Source of the DNA: Methylomicrobium lacus LW14 | Lineage (GTDB): Bacteria > Pseudomonadota > Gammaproteobacteria > Methylococcales > Methylomonadaceae | Reading direction: 5' to 3' | Length of the DNA stretch: 64,000 nucleotides | Assembly: GCF_000527095.1 (NCBI RefSeq) | Contig: NZ_AZUN01000001.1 | Location: forward strand, 2,459,501-2,523,500 | Part shown: positions 43,699 to 54,379 of the stretch, in pieces | Position numbering within the stretch: position 1 is the stretch's first letter | Layout: each line of letters starts with the position of its first letter | Program-made: the position numbers and the translations under genes | The notes under the pieces: model-generated | The model's input: only the letters and a program-made list of their open reading frames with translations | What the model was told of the DNA's origin: nothing | Database searches by the model: none

Positions 43699-43774
43699 TG
43701 GCAGGCCAGGAGGGTCTCGAACCCCCAACCTGCGGTTTTGGAGACCGCTGCTCTACCAATTGAGCTACTGACCT
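43699..43774 (-). tRNA. tRNA-Trp (CCA)
   Basis: 76 nt with encoded 3' CCA. Acceptor arms AGGTCAG / CTGGCCT pair with one wobble; the anticodon stem GCGGT/ACCGC encloses a CTCCAAA loop, anticodon CCA. Lies between tuf2 and secE, as in E. coli. Confidence 0.97.
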
Positions 43775-43820
43775 ATTACGAAAACCTACAGAACTTCTTA
43801 TTGTAACTAAATTTCAATCA

Positions 43821-45011
43821 TTATTCAATGATTGACGCCACGACACCCGCACCGACCGTACGACCGCCCTCGCGAATTGCAAAACGCAAACCTTCTTCCA
43901 TCGCGATTGGCGAGATCAGAGTGATATCGACAGCGATGTTGTCGCCCGGCATCACCATTTCAACACCTTCCGGCAATTTAACAGCACCGGTTACGTCGGT
44001 CGTTCTGAAATAGAACTGCGGACGGTAGCCATCGAAGAAAGGAGTATGACGACCACCTTCTTCCTTGGACAATACGTAGATTTCTGCCTTGAATGCCTTG
44101 TGTGGCTTGATGGTGCCTTTTTGCGCCAAAACCTGGCCACGCTCGACTTCGTCACGCTTGGTGCCGCGCAGCAGGATACCGACGTTGTCACCAGCTTGAC
44201 CTTGATCCAGCAGCTTACGGAACATTTCGACGCCGGTGCAGGTCGTGGTAACGGTCGGACGAATACCGACGATTTCAACTTCCTGGCCAACCTTGATGAT
44301 GCCGCGTTCGATACGACCGGTTACCACAGTACCCCGACCGGAGATCGAGAACACGTCTTCGATTGGCATCAGGAACGCGCCGTCAACGGCTCTTTCTGGC
44401 AGCGGAATATAAGAGTCCAGCGCTTCAACCAACTTAATGATCGAAGGAACGCCTACTGGGCTTTGATCGCCTTCCAGCGCTTTCAGCGCAGAACCGACGA
44501 TGATCGGGGTGTCGTCGCCCGGGAATTCGTACAAATCCAACAGCTCGCGAATTTCCATTTCGACCAGGTCGATCAACTCGGCGTCGTCAACCATGTCGGC
44601 CTTGTTCAAGAATACCACAATATAGGGTACGCCAACCTGTCTTGACAACAGAATGTGTTCGCGGGTTTGCGGCATCGGGCCGTCAGCCGCTGAACAAACC
44701 AGGATCGCGCCGTCCATCTGCGCCGCACCGGTAATCATGTTCTTAACATAGTCAGCGTGGCCTGGGCAGTCAACGTGCGCATAATGGCGAGTCGCTGACT
44801 GATATTCCACGTGCGAAGTCGCAATCGTAATACCACGCGCACGCTCTTCAGGTGCATTGTCGATTTGGTCGAACGCCTTGACTTCGCCACCTTGGATTTC
44901 CGCCATGACCTTGGTCAAGGCGGCAGTCAATGTGGTCTTGCCGTGGTCAACGTGTCCGATCGTGCCGACGTTAACGTGTGGCTTGCTACGGGAAAATTTC
45001 TCTTTGGCCAT
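43821..45011 (-). CDS. tuf: Elongation factor Tu, copy 2 (tRNA-tuf operon)
   Basis: 396 residues, same predicted protein as copy 1 at 27528-28718. Upstream flank homology ends exactly at the start codon, and the two genes diverge silently only near their 3' ends. Here the gene is cotranscribed with tRNA-Tyr, tRNA-Gly and tRNA-Thr upstream and probably tRNA-Trp downstream, the tufB arrangement, so processing of the tRNAs should release the mRNA. Confidence 0.98.
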   Translation of the reverse strand: MAKEKFSRSKPHVNVGTIGHVDHGKTTLTAALTKVMAEIQGGEVKAFDQIDNAPEERARGITIATSHVEYQSATRHYAHVDCPGHADYVKNMITGAAQMDGAILVCSAADGPMPQTREHILLSRQVGVPYIVVFLNKADMVDDAELIDLVEMEIRELLDLYEFPGDDTPIIVGSALKALEGDQSPVGVPSIIKLVEALDSYIPLPERAVDGAFLMPIEDVFSISGRGTVVTGRIERGIIKVGQEVEIVGIRPTVTTTCTGVEMFRKLLDQGQAGDNVGILLRGTKRDEVERGQVLAQKGTIKPHKAFKAEIYVLSKEEGGRHTPFFDGYRPQFYFRTTDVTGAVKLPEGVEMVMPGDNIAVDITLISPIAMEEGLRFAIREGGRTVGAGVVASIIE

Positions 45012-45042
45012 CTGAATAAACCTTTAAAAACATTCAAATCTC

Positions 45043-45118
<76 letters not shown>

Positions 45119-45137
45119 GGTATCACAGAATTCTTTT

Positions 45138-45211
45138 TGGAGCGGGTGATGGGAATCGAACCCACGTGATCAGCTTGGAAGGCTGGAGTTCTACCATTGA
45201 ACTACACCCGC
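45138..45211 (-). tRNA. tRNA-Gly (TCC)
   Basis: 74 nt with encoded CCA; GCGGGTG acceptor arm, anticodon loop CTTCCAA giving TCC. Confidence 0.97.
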
Positions 45212-45228
45212 AGATCTCAAAAAAAAAT

Positions 45229-45313
45229 TGGTGGAGAGGGGAGGATTCGAACCTCCGAAGGCAGAGCCGGCAGATTTACAGTCTGATCCCTTTGGCCGCT
45301 CGGGAACCTCTCC
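45229..45313 (-). tRNA. tRNA-Tyr (GTA)
   Basis: 85 nt with encoded CCA and the long variable arm of class II tRNAs; anticodon loop CTGTAAA giving GTA. First gene of the tRNA-tuf2 unit, 13 nt after the predicted start site. Confidence 0.97.
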
Positions 45314-45332
45314 GATAACGAGTTAGTCGCTT

Positions 45333-45361
45333 ATTATCTTTTATTAATCACCGCTTGTCAA
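45333..45361 (-). promoter_or_regulatory. Promoter of the tRNA-Tyr-Gly-Thr-tuf2 operon
   Basis: On the minus strand: TTGACA (45356-45361, consensus), 17 bp, GATAAT (45333-45338), followed by AAGCGAC. Expected start near 45326. It is the closest match to consensus that I found in the window. Confidence 0.88.
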
Positions 45362-45399
45362 TAAAATATTCAAGCCGATGATGTAAAAAATTTGGAGCC

Positions 45400-45966
45400 T
45401 TATGTATTTATCTTATTCATGACCGTATCGATCTCGCCTGCAACTAATTGCGGCACGAAACCCAATCCAGTCTTGATCGCCGCATCCAGTAAATCCGCTT
45501 CCTGCCTGGACGGCGAAGATAACACAAAATCGGCAACCACCTTTCCTGCCGGAGGCCGACCTATCCCCAATCTTAAGCGATAAAAATCTTTCGTGCCCAC
45601 ATGGGCAATGATGTCGCGCAAGCCATTGTGCCCGGCATGCCCGCCATCCTTTTTCAACTTGACGACACCCGGATTGAAATCGAGCTCATCATGCACAACC
45701 AACAACTGATCCGGTTGCAATTTGTAATATTTTAACAGCGCACCGACCGATTGACCACTACGGTTCATGAAGGTCGCCGGCTTCAGCAACAACAGCTTTG
45801 CAGACCCGACCTTACATTCCGCAAGATCACCGAAGAACCTGGGCGACTGCGTAAACGTCGACCCGCAATCCTGCGCAAGCGCATCCACAAATAAAAACCC
45901 GGCGTTGTGCCGGGTTTTTTCGTATTGTCGCCCTGGATTTCCCAAACCAACAATAAGCTTTATCAC
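45400..45966 (-). CDS. pth: Peptidyl-tRNA hydrolase
   Basis: Releases peptides from prematurely dropped peptidyl-tRNA. 188 residues; GLGNPGRQYEKTRHNAGF holds the conserved Asn10 and catalytic His20, VHDELDF the Asp near 93, and GHNGLRDI the conserved Asn. Begins with GTG at 45966. 8 bp after rplY, a common proteobacterial pair. Confidence 0.96.
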   Translation of the reverse strand: MIKLIVGLGNPGRQYEKTRHNAGFLFVDALAQDCGSTFTQSPRFFGDLAECKVGSAKLLLLKPATFMNRSGQSVGALLKYYKLQPDQLLVVHDELDFNPGVVKLKKDGGHAGHNGLRDIIAHVGTKDFYRLRLGIGRPPAGKVVADFVLSSPSRQEADLLDAAIKTGLGFVPQLVAGEIDTVMNKINT

Positions 45967-45974
45967 TTTCTCTA

Positions 45975-46577
45975 TTAAGAGGCAGACTCTTCTTGACTCG
46001 CTTTACCCGGCATCATGGACACCACCGGCAAATCATGATCCGCACCTTGCGACAAGGCAACAATTTCAATGCCCGCAGGCAATACCAGATCCGAAAGATG
46101 GATCGAGCCGCCGACATCCAGATTAGCCAAATCAACCGCAATAAACTCCGGCAATACACCCGGCAAGCACGAAACTTCTACGTCTGCCAAAGCATGCGCC
46201 GCAACACCGCCTTTTTTGCCACCGACTGAAGTGCTTTCATTAATGAAATGCAAAGGCACATGCACCTTGATCGCCTCGGACATACTCACTCTCATGAAAT
46301 CGAGATGCAGAATCTGAAACCTTGCAGGGTTGCGCTGAACGCCTTTCAAAACCGCTTTTTCGGTTTTGCCATCGATCGTCACATCGAGAATATGAGAATA
46401 AACCGCTTCATGCTCAAGATGCTTGATCACTTCATTATGATTCAAAACCAGCATTTGCGGATCTTGATGACCACCGTATATCACCGCCGGCACACTGCCC
46501 TGACGGCGCACATTTCTTGCCGCGTTTTTTCCTGACTGCCCACGAGCCTGAGCAACAAATTCAAATACGTTAGACAT
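45975..46577 (-). CDS. rplY: 50S ribosomal protein L25/general stress protein Ctc
   Basis: 5S rRNA-binding protein in the long two-domain (CTC/TL5) form, 200 residues rather than the ~94 of E. coli L25. N-terminal L25 domain with GKNAARNVRRQGSVPAVIYG; C-terminal beta domain ending in a short serine/glutamate-rich tail. Cotranscribed with prs and pth. Confidence 0.95.
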   Translation of the reverse strand: MSNVFEFVAQARGQSGKNAARNVRRQGSVPAVIYGGHQDPQMLVLNHNEVIKHLEHEAVYSHILDVTIDGKTEKAVLKGVQRNPARFQILHLDFMRVSMSEAIKVHVPLHFINESTSVGGKKGGVAAHALADVEVSCLPGVLPEFIAVDLANLDVGGSIHLSDLVLPAGIEIVALSQGADHDLPVVSMMPGKASQEESAS

Positions 46578-46621
46578 TTTATCTCTTAACCCCGCGCTTC
46601 AACGCGCAATACTTTATTCTA

Positions 46622-47575
46622 TCAATCGACATACAGAGAACTGACCGATTCACCGGCAGCAATCCGCCTGATCGTTTCGGCCAGCATCTCGGCGACGCTG
46701 AGCTGTCTGATCCTTCCCAGCGCCTCGGCTTCCGGACGCAAAGGAATCGTGTCAGTGACCACCAATTCGTCCAGCACGGAGCGCTCTATATTCGAAATGG
46801 CCGCACCGGACAGCACCGCATGCGTACAATAAGCAACCACTTTGATTGCGCCATGATCTTTCAACGCTTTCGCCGCGTGACACAAAGTCCCCGCCGTGTC
46901 GACAAGATCATCGACCAACACGCAACTGCGCCCTTCGACATCACCGATGATGTGCATCACTTCCGAAACATTCGCCTTCGGACGACGCTTGTCGATGATC
47001 GCCAGATCCGCATCGTCAAGCCTCTTAGCTAACGCGCGCGCTCTTACGACACCGCCAACATCGGGCGACACCACCATGAGCTTGTGATATTTTTGCCGCC
47101 AGACATCACCCAACAAAATAGGCGAAGCATAAACATTATCCACAGGAATATCGAAGAATCCCTGTATCTGATCGGCATGCAAGTCGACGGTCAACAACCG
47201 ATGCGCACCGGCCTGCTCGATCATTTTCGCGACCAGCTTGGCCGTAATCGGCACCCGCGCCGAGCGCGTCCGCCTATCCTGCCTAGCATAACCGTAATAA
47301 GGGATCACTGCCGTGATCCGCGACGCCGACGCCCGCTTCAGCGCGTCGATCATCACTAACAGTTCCATCAAGTTTTCATTATTCGGCGAACAGGTTGGCT
47401 GGATAACAAAAACATCCTTGCCGCGTACGTTTTCTCCAATTTCGACAGCCACCTCGCCATCGCTGAATCGACCCACGCTCGCCAAACCGAGCCGCATATT
47501 GAGCTTTCTTACGATACCCTCTGACAAAGCCAGATTGGCATTTCCAGAAAACACCATCATTGCGGCTTCATTCAT
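46622..47575 (-). CDS. prs: Ribose-phosphate pyrophosphokinase
   Basis: Makes PRPP from ribose 5-phosphate and ATP for nucleotide, histidine and tryptophan synthesis. 317 residues from the ATG at 47575, which has AGGAG 8 nt upstream; the longer open frame would run toward tRNA-Gln. Motifs: [30 protein letters not shown] (ATP-binding flexible loop), the PRPP-loop [13 protein letters not shown]. Confidence 0.97.
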   Translation of the reverse strand: MNEAAMMVFSGNANLALSEGIVRKLNMRLGLASVGRFSDGEVAVEIGENVRGKDVFVIQPTCSPNNENLMELLVMIDALKRASASRITAVIPYYGYARQDRRTRSARVPITAKLVAKMIEQAGAHRLLTVDLHADQIQGFFDIPVDNVYASPILLGDVWRQKYHKLMVVSPDVGGVVRARALAKRLDDADLAIIDKRRPKANVSEVMHIIGDVEGRSCVLVDDLVDTAGTLCHAAKALKDHGAIKVVAYCTHAVLSGAAISNIERSVLDELVVTDTIPLRPEAEALGRIRQLSVAEMLAETIRRIAAGESVSSLYVD

Positions 47576-47615
47576 TTTTTTACTCCTAAAATGAACTCGA
47601 CTTGATGCAGAAAAA

Positions 47616-47690
47616 TGGCTGGGCCGCAAGGATTCGAACCTTGGTATGCGGAGATCAAAACCCCGTGCCTTACCGCTTGGCGACGGCCCA
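47616..47690 (-). tRNA. tRNA-Gln (TTG)
   Basis: 75 nt with encoded CCA; TGGGCCG acceptor arm, anticodon loop TTTTGAT giving TTG. Lies between ispE and prs, the usual gammaproteobacterial place, and its end is 41 bp from the prs start. Confidence 0.97.
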
Positions 47691-47694
47691 ATAA

Positions 47695-48576
47695 TTAAGA
47701 ATTATGCTTGCAACCCCCGAGCTTCGCATACAAAGGAGATTCATTAACCCCTTTAACCAAATAGCATTGCCATTTGCCTGCCAGCGCCTGATAAGCGCTT
47801 CTCGCGAACTGCTCCGAATCAAACTGCGCAAACACGCAAGCCCCCGTCCCTGTCAGCCTGCCTTCGGCAAATTCGGATAAAGCAACCAGAGCATCTTTTA
47901 CTGCCTGGTACCGCCTAGTCACCACCTCAAGACAATCGTTTTGATACTGACCGGCTGTAAAGTCGTCTATTCTGATCGATTTGCTGTCACGTGTCAAGCC
48001 CTTATCAGAAAAAATTTCTCCGGTATTCACATGACAATCCGGGCGTATCACGACAGTCCAGCATTCCGGCACTTTAATCGGCTCCAATTGCTCACCGACA
48101 CCCTCCCCCCAGGCCGCCCGACCGAAAACAAAAACCGGCACATCGGCACCCAAACTCAATCCCAGCTGCATTAAGCGCGCGGTCGAAAGCCCCAGCCCCC
48201 ACAAATGATTCAACGCCACCAACGTCGTTGCCGCGTCGGAACTACCGCCGCCGAGTCCACCGCCCATCGGCAGATTTTTTTCGACCTCGATGCGGACGCC
48301 ATGTGCATAACCGGTCTCCGCTTTCAACAATTGCGCCGCCCTGATCGTCAAATCATCCGCCTCCGCCACCCCCGGCAGCGTGTTAAAGAGACTCACCCTG
48401 TCTTCCTCGACCGGATGAAAAGTGATCCAGTCGCATAAATCGATGAACTGGAAGACCGTCTGCAGCAGATGATAGCCATCGTCGCGGCGCCCGGTAATCC
48501 GCAGCATTAAATTCAGCTTGGCCGGCGCGGGCCATTTCTCAGCCCATGCCGACAGATTATTTTGCATTTCCGCCAT
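47695..48576 (-). CDS. ispE: 4-diphosphocytidyl-2-C-methyl-D-erythritol kinase
   Basis: GHMP kinase of the non-mevalonate isoprenoid pathway, phosphorylating CDP-methylerythritol. 293 residues: [20 protein letters not shown] near the N-terminus, ATP-binding [19 protein letters not shown] around residue 100, and the late [10 protein letters not shown] motif. The first ATG overlaps the lolB end by 20 bp; an internal ATG at 48567 is the alternative. Confidence 0.96.
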   Translation of the reverse strand: MAEMQNNLSAWAEKWPAPAKLNLMLRITGRRDDGYHLLQTVFQFIDLCDWITFHPVEEDRVSLFNTLPGVAEADDLTIRAAQLLKAETGYAHGVRIEVEKNLPMGGGLGGGSSDAATTLVALNHLWGLGLSTARLMQLGLSLGADVPVFVFGRAAWGEGVGEQLEPIKVPECWTVVIRPDCHVNTGEIFSDKGLTRDSKSIRIDDFTAGQYQNDCLEVVTRRYQAVKDALVALSEFAEGRLTGTGACVFAQFDSEQFARSAYQALAGKWQCYLVKGVNESPLYAKLGGCKHNS

Positions 48577-49186
48577 TGAGTGTCCATTGATCGATGATCA
48601 GTTTTAATTTGACGCGGTCATTCGCGACCGACATTTTGCGCGGCAGCACCAATTGTCCAACCGGCTGCATGGCCTGGTAGGCGACCGTCCAGCCCGCCTG
48701 CCTGAAGCCGCTGCCGACATCCTCGAAATCCTGCTCGGGCTCGGGCAAACCGAGCACCCAGTAGCGCAGCGAAGTGACCGGCACAAACATGCCTAATTGC
48801 TGATTGATGAAGGCTTCGGGGTCGTCAGACGACTCCACTTTGCCGTCGCCCTGCGCCACCGTAACTGAATTGCCGGCCAAACGAATCATCACCGCCCCCT
48901 GCCCGAGCGGCCCCGACAACTTGATTTGTTCGTCACCCTGCTGATGCGCCCAAGCCAGGTCGGCGGTCCAGGAGTCGCGCTCTCCGGTCAGCGCGACACG
49001 ACCTTCCAACGACCACGGCTCCAGTCGATATAAAGCCTGATTTGCCGTTTTTGTATAGGTGATTTCGGGCGGGGCGGGCTTAAATAACGTACAGGCCGGC
49101 AGTGAAGCCGCCAATACGGCGCCAAGCAGCCATTTCGCCTGTTTCTGCACGAAGCAGGACCGGCTGTCGATTTCGTTCATCATCAT
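48557..49186 (-). CDS. lolB: Outer-membrane lipoprotein receptor LolB
   Basis: Accepts lipoproteins from LolA and inserts them in the outer membrane; itself a lipoprotein. About 209 residues with a lipobox SLPAC near residue 33, then the LolB half-barrel: WSLEGRVALTG, QIKLSGPLGQGAVMI, RYWVLGLPEPEQDF. Three consecutive ATG codons at 49186, 49183 and 49180 could serve as start; a longer frame would overlap the TPR gene. It supplies the last step after LspA and Lnt. Confidence 0.93.
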   Translation of the reverse strand: MMMNEIDSRSCFVQKQAKWLLGAVLAASLPACTLFKPAPPEITYTKTANQALYRLEPWSLEGRVALTGERDSWTADLAWAHQQGDEQIKLSGPLGQGAVMIRLAGNSVTVAQGDGKVESSDDPEAFINQQLGMFVPVTSLRYWVLGLPEPEQDFEDVGSGFRQAGWTVAYQAMQPVGQLVLPRKMSVANDRVKLKLIIDQWTLNGGNAK

Positions 49187-49202
49187 TAGGTGCTCAGGCG
49201 GC

Positions 49203-50945
49203 TTATTCGGCACCGTTCAATATTCTTTGCTTGAAATCGAGCAAATATTCGTCCTCCGGCGCCGCCTTGAAAGCCTTGTCGAACAATTTTCTCGCCTCGT
49301 CTTTCCTGCCCAATGACCAGAGCACCTCGGCAAGATGCGCCGCGATCTCGTTTTCCTTCTGCTTGGCATAGGCCTGTTCAAGATATTCCAGCGCTTTCTC
49401 GGCCTTGCCCTGCTTGAACAACAGCCAACCGTAGCTATCCAGAATGACCGGCTCATCAGGCTGCAATTTCAAAGCCTGCTGCAAATAGGTCTCAGCCTCG
49501 GTCAAGCGGGTGGGAAAACCCAGCAAGGTATAGCCCAGCGCATTCAGCGCTTCCGCATTATCCGGATATTGCGCGAGGATTTTTTTCAGATCGGACTCCA
49601 GCACATCCAGCTTACCGATCCGCTCGGCGATCAAGGCGCGGGTATAGAGCAATTCCCTGCTGTCCGGCTGTTCGGCGAGCGCCGAAGTCAGCACATCATA
49701 AGCCTCTTGATAATGCTTCTGCTGATTCAACAATTCCGCCTGCATCAGGATAATGCGAGTCTTTTCCTTCGGGAAACTGTCCCGCATCGTCTGCAAGCGC
49801 GAACCCGCCTCGTCATACTGCTTGTCGCGCGCGAGCAGATTGACCGCCGCGATGTCCGCCTCGAAACTGAAAGGCTCCTCTCTGACCTGGTCATACCAAT
49901 TCAGCGCCTTTTTAAGGTTATCTCGCTTTTCTTCCAGCTTGCCGAGATAAAACCGGGCCTGCTCGCGCCATTCATCCTGATCCAGCAGCTTCTTCAAAAT
50001 CTCCTCGGCTTCCTTCTCCCGGTCCAGTTGCATGTGCACCAGAGCCAAGGCGAGCGAACTTTCAAAATCTTTCGGATCTTTTTCAACCAGTTTTTGATAG
50101 ACCTTGCCCGCCTCATCGTAGTCGCCGGTTTTGATCAAAAGCTGCGCCAGCATTTTGCCGATCTTTTGATTGTCCGGATATTTCAGGTAGACATTACGCA
50201 AAAACCCGACCGCTTTCGGAAAATCGCCGGACATGACCGCGATTTGCGCCTGAAAGGCCAACGCCTTATCCCACTCCGGCTGAAGCTTCAACGCCTGCTC
50301 GACCTTCCTTTCGGCGAGCCCCTGATCTTTCATCTGCATCGCGATGATGGCCTGAAGATAATGAATGATCGCCTGATTCGGCTTTTGGGCCGACAAGGCC
50401 TCCAGCGCATCGTAAACGATCGGCAGCTTGCCTTCGTCTTGCAGCGCATTCGCAAGCTCCAGCACCGCACTTTCGAAGCCGGCCGGATCGCTGTCCAGCA
50501 TTGCGGAAAGATGTTCCTGTGTTTTTTGCTTATCGCCATCCTTCAAGCTAGCCAAAACCGCGAGCTTTCTCGCGGTAAGATTCTGCGGCTCCTTCTTCAG
50601 CCATATCGCCAGCGACTTTTTTAATTTTTTCGCGTCCTTTAGATACATCGCAATCATCGCCGCCCTTTCGGCGGGCTTCGGGTCCTTGACCCGCTTGGCC
50701 GCTTCGATATAACCCTCATAGGCCAGCTCGTACTGACCGCGCTGGCCGGCAATCTCCGCCGACATCAGCATGAACAGCACATCCTGGTCGATTTCTGTTT
50801 TAGCTTCTGTGCGTTTGGGGAGCTCTTTTTTGATTGATGGCGCGGAAGCGGCCGGCGTCACAGACTCTTGCTGTTTTTCTGGCGAGCTGGCGCAACCATT
50901 GAGTACAATAGGGGCTAACACCGCAAACAATCTAAAAATTAACAC
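49203..50945 (-). CDS. TPR-repeat lipoprotein next to lolB
   Basis: 580-residue predicted outer-membrane lipoprotein: a signal sequence ending in lipobox LNGC, a short proline/serine linker, then at least ten tetratricopeptide repeats (for example AEVLWSLGRKDEARKLFDKA near the C-terminus). A TPR protein at this place, upstream of lolB and divergent from hemA, is also known in Pseudomonas, but its role is not established; TPRs suggest an assembly or scaffold job. Starts with GTG at 50945, with AGGA 8 nt upstream. Confidence 0.88.
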   Translation of the reverse strand: MLIFRLFAVLAPIVLNGCASSPEKQQESVTPAASAPSIKKELPKRTEAKTEIDQDVLFMLMSAEIAGQRGQYELAYEGYIEAAKRVKDPKPAERAAMIAMYLKDAKKLKKSLAIWLKKEPQNLTARKLAVLASLKDGDKQKTQEHLSAMLDSDPAGFESAVLELANALQDEGKLPIVYDALEALSAQKPNQAIIHYLQAIIAMQMKDQGLAERKVEQALKLQPEWDKALAFQAQIAVMSGDFPKAVGFLRNVYLKYPDNQKIGKMLAQLLIKTGDYDEAGKVYQKLVEKDPKDFESSLALALVHMQLDREKEAEEILKKLLDQDEWREQARFYLGKLEEKRDNLKKALNWYDQVREEPFSFEADIAAVNLLARDKQYDEAGSRLQTMRDSFPKEKTRIILMQAELLNQQKHYQEAYDVLTSALAEQPDSRELLYTRALIAERIGKLDVLESDLKKILAQYPDNAEALNALGYTLLGFPTRLTEAETYLQQALKLQPDEPVILDSYGWLLFKQGKAEKALEYLEQAYAKQKENEIAAHLAEVLWSLGRKDEARKLFDKAFKAAPEDEYLLDFKQRILNGAE

Positions 50946-51116
50946 AAAAACATCCTATAATTCGTCTGACCTAAGATTATAAGGAAAATCGGATGATTCA
51001 CGCATCTAAATTTATTCCTCTCGGTTCAAGTTAAATGCGCACACCCGCCGACATAGACACTCGAATGACCGTAAAGATCAATCCGGCAGCCGCCGTTTGA
51101 AATTATCGATAACACC

Positions 51117-52376
51117 ATGACACTTCTTGCCGTAGGACTCAATTACAATACCGCACCGCTCGCGGTCCGCGAACGCCTGGCTTTCCCTGCCGACATGCTG
51201 GAGTCAGCCTTGCAGGAACTGGGGCGCCTCAAGGAGATCAGCGAAGCGGCGATCCTGTCTACCTGTAACCGTACCGAGTTTTATTGCACGACCGATTCGG
51301 CCAATCAGCAGATTTTGATCGATTGGGTCGCCAGCAGCCGAAATCTTCAGCCCGCCGACTTCGCGCCGTATTTATACTGCCATACCGACACCGAGCTGAT
51401 CCGGCACATGTTCCGCGTCGCCAGCGGCCTGGACTCGATGATCCTTGGCGAACCGCAAATTCTCGGGCAAATGAAAACGGCTTATCAGGCCGCGCTGGAA
51501 GCCGGCACGATTGGCAAACAACTCGGCAAACTGTTTCAATCGACTTTTACCGCCGCGAAAAAAGTCCGCACCGACACCGCCATCGGTTCGAGTCCGGTTT
51601 CGGTCGCCTTTGCCGCGGTGCAGATGGCGCAGCAGATTTTCGACAAACTCAGCGATCAAACCGCGCTGCTGATCGGCGCCGGCGAAACCATCGAACTGAC
51701 CGCCCGCCATCTGACGCAGCAAGGTATCGGGCGCATCATCATCGCAAACCGCACCTATGATAAGGCGCATGCGTTGGCGATGCAATTCAACGGTTATGCG
51801 ATCGCACTCTCGGAACTGCCGAACCATCTGGAAGAAGCCGATATCGTGATCTCCTCGACCGCGAGCCAGCTGCCGATTCTCGGCAAAGGCCGCGTCGAGA
51901 GCGCACTGAAAAAGCGCAAACACAAACCGATGTTCATGGTCGACCTGGCCGTACCGCGCGACATCGAAGCGGAAGTCGAACATCTGCGGGACGTTTACCT
52001 TTATACCGTCGACGACCTGAAAAACACGATCGACCAAAACATGAACTCGCGCCGCCAGGCAGCCGAGCAGGCCGAAGAAATCATCGACACCCAGGTCGGC
52101 CATTTTCTGGCCTGGCTGCGCGCGCAAGGCGCACAAACGACGATCCAGGATTATCGCCTGCAAGCCGAACAAATCAGAAATGAAGCTTTGCAAAAGGCGC
52201 TCGCCATGTTAAAAAATGGCACGCCGCCGGAGGATGCATTGAACCGGCTGGCCCATAGCTTGACTAACAAGCTGATTCATACTCCGAGCGCACAAATCAG
52301 AGCCGCCGCCGAAAACGAAAGACACGACCTGGTCGCCGCGGCCCGCGAAATTCTGAAATTACAACATACTCAATGA
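51117..52376 (+). CDS. hemA: Glutamyl-tRNA reductase
   Basis: First committed step of C5 tetrapyrrole (haem) synthesis: NADPH reduction of glutamyl-tRNA to glutamate-1-semialdehyde. 419 residues with the catalytic C50 in [26 protein letters not shown] near residue 105, an NADP-binding Rossmann segment ([16 protein letters not shown]), and the C-terminal dimerisation helices. The stop overlaps the prfA ATG by four bases, the E. coli hemA-prfA-prmC order. Confidence 0.97.
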   Translation: MTLLAVGLNYNTAPLAVRERLAFPADMLESALQELGRLKEISEAAILSTCNRTEFYCTTDSANQQILIDWVASSRNLQPADFAPYLYCHTDTELIRHMFRVASGLDSMILGEPQILGQMKTAYQAALEAGTIGKQLGKLFQSTFTAAKKVRTDTAIGSSPVSVAFAAVQMAQQIFDKLSDQTALLIGAGETIELTARHLTQQGIGRIIIANRTYDKAHALAMQFNGYAIALSELPNHLEEADIVISSTASQLPILGKGRVESALKKRKHKPMFMVDLAVPRDIEAEVEHLRDVYLYTVDDLKNTIDQNMNSRRQAAEQAEEIIDTQVGHFLAWLRAQGAQTTIQDYRLQAEQIRNEALQKALAMLKNGTPPEDALNRLAHSLTNKLIHTPSAQIRAAAENERHDLVAAAREILKLQHTQ

Positions 52377-53458
52377 AAGACTCCATCAAACTTAAGCTGG
52401 AAAATCTAAGCGAACGTTACGAAGAAATCGCCGCCTTACTCTCCCAACCCGACGTTCAAAACAATCAGAAGCAGCAGCGCTCGTTGAGCCAGGAATACGC
52501 GCAAATCGGCCCGTTGGTCGATTGCTTCCACCGCTATGAACAGGCTCAGGCGCAGCGCCAGGCCGCCCAGGAAATGGCCAATGACAGCGACCCCGAATTA
52601 CGCGAACTGGCCCGTGAAGAATACCGTGACGCCGATACGCTGATCGACTCCCTGGATCACGAACTGCAACTCCTGTTGCTGCCGAAGGACCCGAACGACA
52701 ACCGCAATATCTTTTTAGAAATTCGCGCCGGCACCGGCGGCGATGAAGCGGCGATCTTTTCCGGCGACCTGTCCCGGATGTATCAGCGCTACGCCGAGCG
52801 CAGAGGCTGGCAAACCGAAGTGATCAGCGAAAACGCCGGCGAGCACGGCGGTTACAAGGAAATCATCCTGCGCGTATCCGGCCGCGATGTGTATTCGCAA
52901 TTGAAGTTCGAATCCGGCACGCATCGGGTGCAGCGCGTTCCCGAAACCGAATCGCAAGGCCGCATCCATACCTCGGCCTGCACGGTCGCGATCATGCCCG
53001 AAATCGATGAAGTCGATGCGATCGACATCAATCCGGCCGACCTTAGGGTCGATACCTACCGCTCCTCGGGCGCCGGCGGCCAGCACGTGAACAAGACCGA
53101 ATCGGCAATCCGGATTACCCATATCCCGACCGGCGTCGTGGTCGAGTGCCAGGACGAACGCTCGCAGCACAAGAACCGCGCCCGCGCGATGTCGCTCCTG
53201 CAATCAAGGCTGCTCGCCGCGGAACAGGAAAAGCAAAGTTCCGAACAGGCCAAAGCCCGCAAATTGCAGGTCGGCTCCGGCGACCGTTCCGAGCGCATCC
53301 GCACCTACAACTATCCGCAAGGCCGCCTGACCGACCACCGGATCAACCTGACCCTGTATAAACTCGAAGACATCATGGAAGGCGGCCTGGAACAAGTCGT
53401 CGGGCCGTTGATCAACGAGCATCAGGCGGAACTCTTGACCCAGCTCGGCGAAGACTAA
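52373..53458 (+). CDS. prfA: Peptide chain release factor 1
   Basis: Terminates at UAA and UAG. 361 residues; the codon-recognition tripeptide is P-E-T at 190-192 (family form PxT, so RF1 not RF2) and the catalytic GGQ is at 235-237 ([17 protein letters not shown]). Q237 is the substrate of PrmC, encoded 5 bp downstream. Confidence 0.97.
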   Translation: MKDSIKLKLENLSERYEEIAALLSQPDVQNNQKQQRSLSQEYAQIGPLVDCFHRYEQAQAQRQAAQEMANDSDPELRELAREEYRDADTLIDSLDHELQLLLLPKDPNDNRNIFLEIRAGTGGDEAAIFSGDLSRMYQRYAERRGWQTEVISENAGEHGGYKEIILRVSGRDVYSQLKFESGTHRVQRVPETESQGRIHTSACTVAIMPEIDEVDAIDINPADLRVDTYRSSGAGGQHVNKTESAIRITHIPTGVVVECQDERSQHKNRARAMSLLQSRLLAAEQEKQSSEQAKARKLQVGSGDRSERIRTYNYPQGRLTDHRINLTLYKLEDIMEGGLEQVVGPLINEHQAELLTQLGED

Positions 53459-53463
53459 GCCTG

Positions 53464-54324
53464 ATGACCACGATAGCGACGCTGCTCAGGGAGGCCGTCT
53501 CGATGCTTTCCGACAGCTCCGACTCGGCCGCGCTCGATGCCGAAATCCTGCTCTGTCTGGCGCTCGACAAGCCGCGCTCGCATCTGCGCGCCTGGCCGGA
53601 GCGGAAACCCGAGGCGGACCGGATCAAACATTTTCAGACTCTGCTGCAACAGCGCCGGCAAGGCGCGCCGGTCGCCTATCTGACCGGCCGCCGCGAATTC
53701 TGGTCGCGCGATTTCCGGGTCACGCCCGACGTGCTGATTCCGCGCCCCGAAACCGAACTGTTGATCGAAATCAGCCTGACCCTGCTGCCGCAAGACCAAC
53801 CGGCGAAAATCATCGATCTCGGCACCGGCTCCGGCATCATCGCGATCACCCTGGCCAAGGAATTGCCGCAAGCCGAAGTGACCGCGGCCGATTTGAGCCT
53901 GGCCGCGCTGGAGATCGCCAAACACAATGCCGCCGCGCACGCCGCCGAGCATATTCGCTTCCTGCACAGCAACTGGTTTGCCTCGGCGCCGAAGGAAAAA
54001 TTCGACCTGGTGATCAGCAACCCGCCTTACATCGCCGAAAACGACGACCACCTCGGCCGCGGCGATGTGCGCTTCGAACCCCGGACCGCGCTGACCGCGC
54101 CGCAGCAGGGGCTTGCCGACATTCAAACGATCGCCGGCGATGCCCGTGATTACCTGAAAACCGGCGGCCATCTGTTGATCGAGCACGGCTACGACCAGGA
54201 ACAGGCCGTGCAATCGATTTTCCGCGAGTTGGGTTATGATAGCGTGCAAACCTATAAAGATTTGTCCGGACAGCCGCGGGCAACGTATGGAAGAAATACA
54301 GAGAATCGAAAGACTCAAGGCTGA
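53464..54324 (+). CDS. prmC: Release factor glutamine N5-methyltransferase
   Basis: Methylates the GGQ glutamine of RF1 and RF2 using S-adenosylmethionine. 286 residues; the N-terminal helical domain recognises the factor, SAM motif I is IIDLGTGSGIIAITLA near residue 117, and the catalytic NPPY is in LVISNPPYIAEND. Cotranscribed with its substrate gene. Confidence 0.96.
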   Translation: MTTIATLLREAVSMLSDSSDSAALDAEILLCLALDKPRSHLRAWPERKPEADRIKHFQTLLQQRRQGAPVAYLTGRREFWSRDFRVTPDVLIPRPETELLIEISLTLLPQDQPAKIIDLGTGSGIIAITLAKELPQAEVTAADLSLAALEIAKHNAAAHAAEHIRFLHSNWFASAPKEKFDLVISNPPYIAENDDHLGRGDVRFEPRTALTAPQQGLADIQTIAGDARDYLKTGGHLLIEHGYDQEQAVQSIFRELGYDSVQTYKDLSGQPRATYGRNTENRKTQG

Positions 54325-54379
54325 AGACTTTATCTGAAGCCCTGTTGATTTCGCCTTTCCCTTTTAGCCTGAAGCCGCC

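Noticed and set aside
43657..43728. N-terminal extension of secE by 24 codons
   Set aside because: It would overlap the tRNA-Trp gene, and the family begins near the ATG at 43656.
47576..47629. N-terminal extension of prs by 18 codons
   Set aside because: It would overlap tRNA-Gln, and AGGAG sits correctly before the ATG at 47575.
49335..50624. 429-codon open frame on the plus strand
   Set aside because: Antisense to the TPR lipoprotein; product is a Leu/Gln/Arg-rich shadow.
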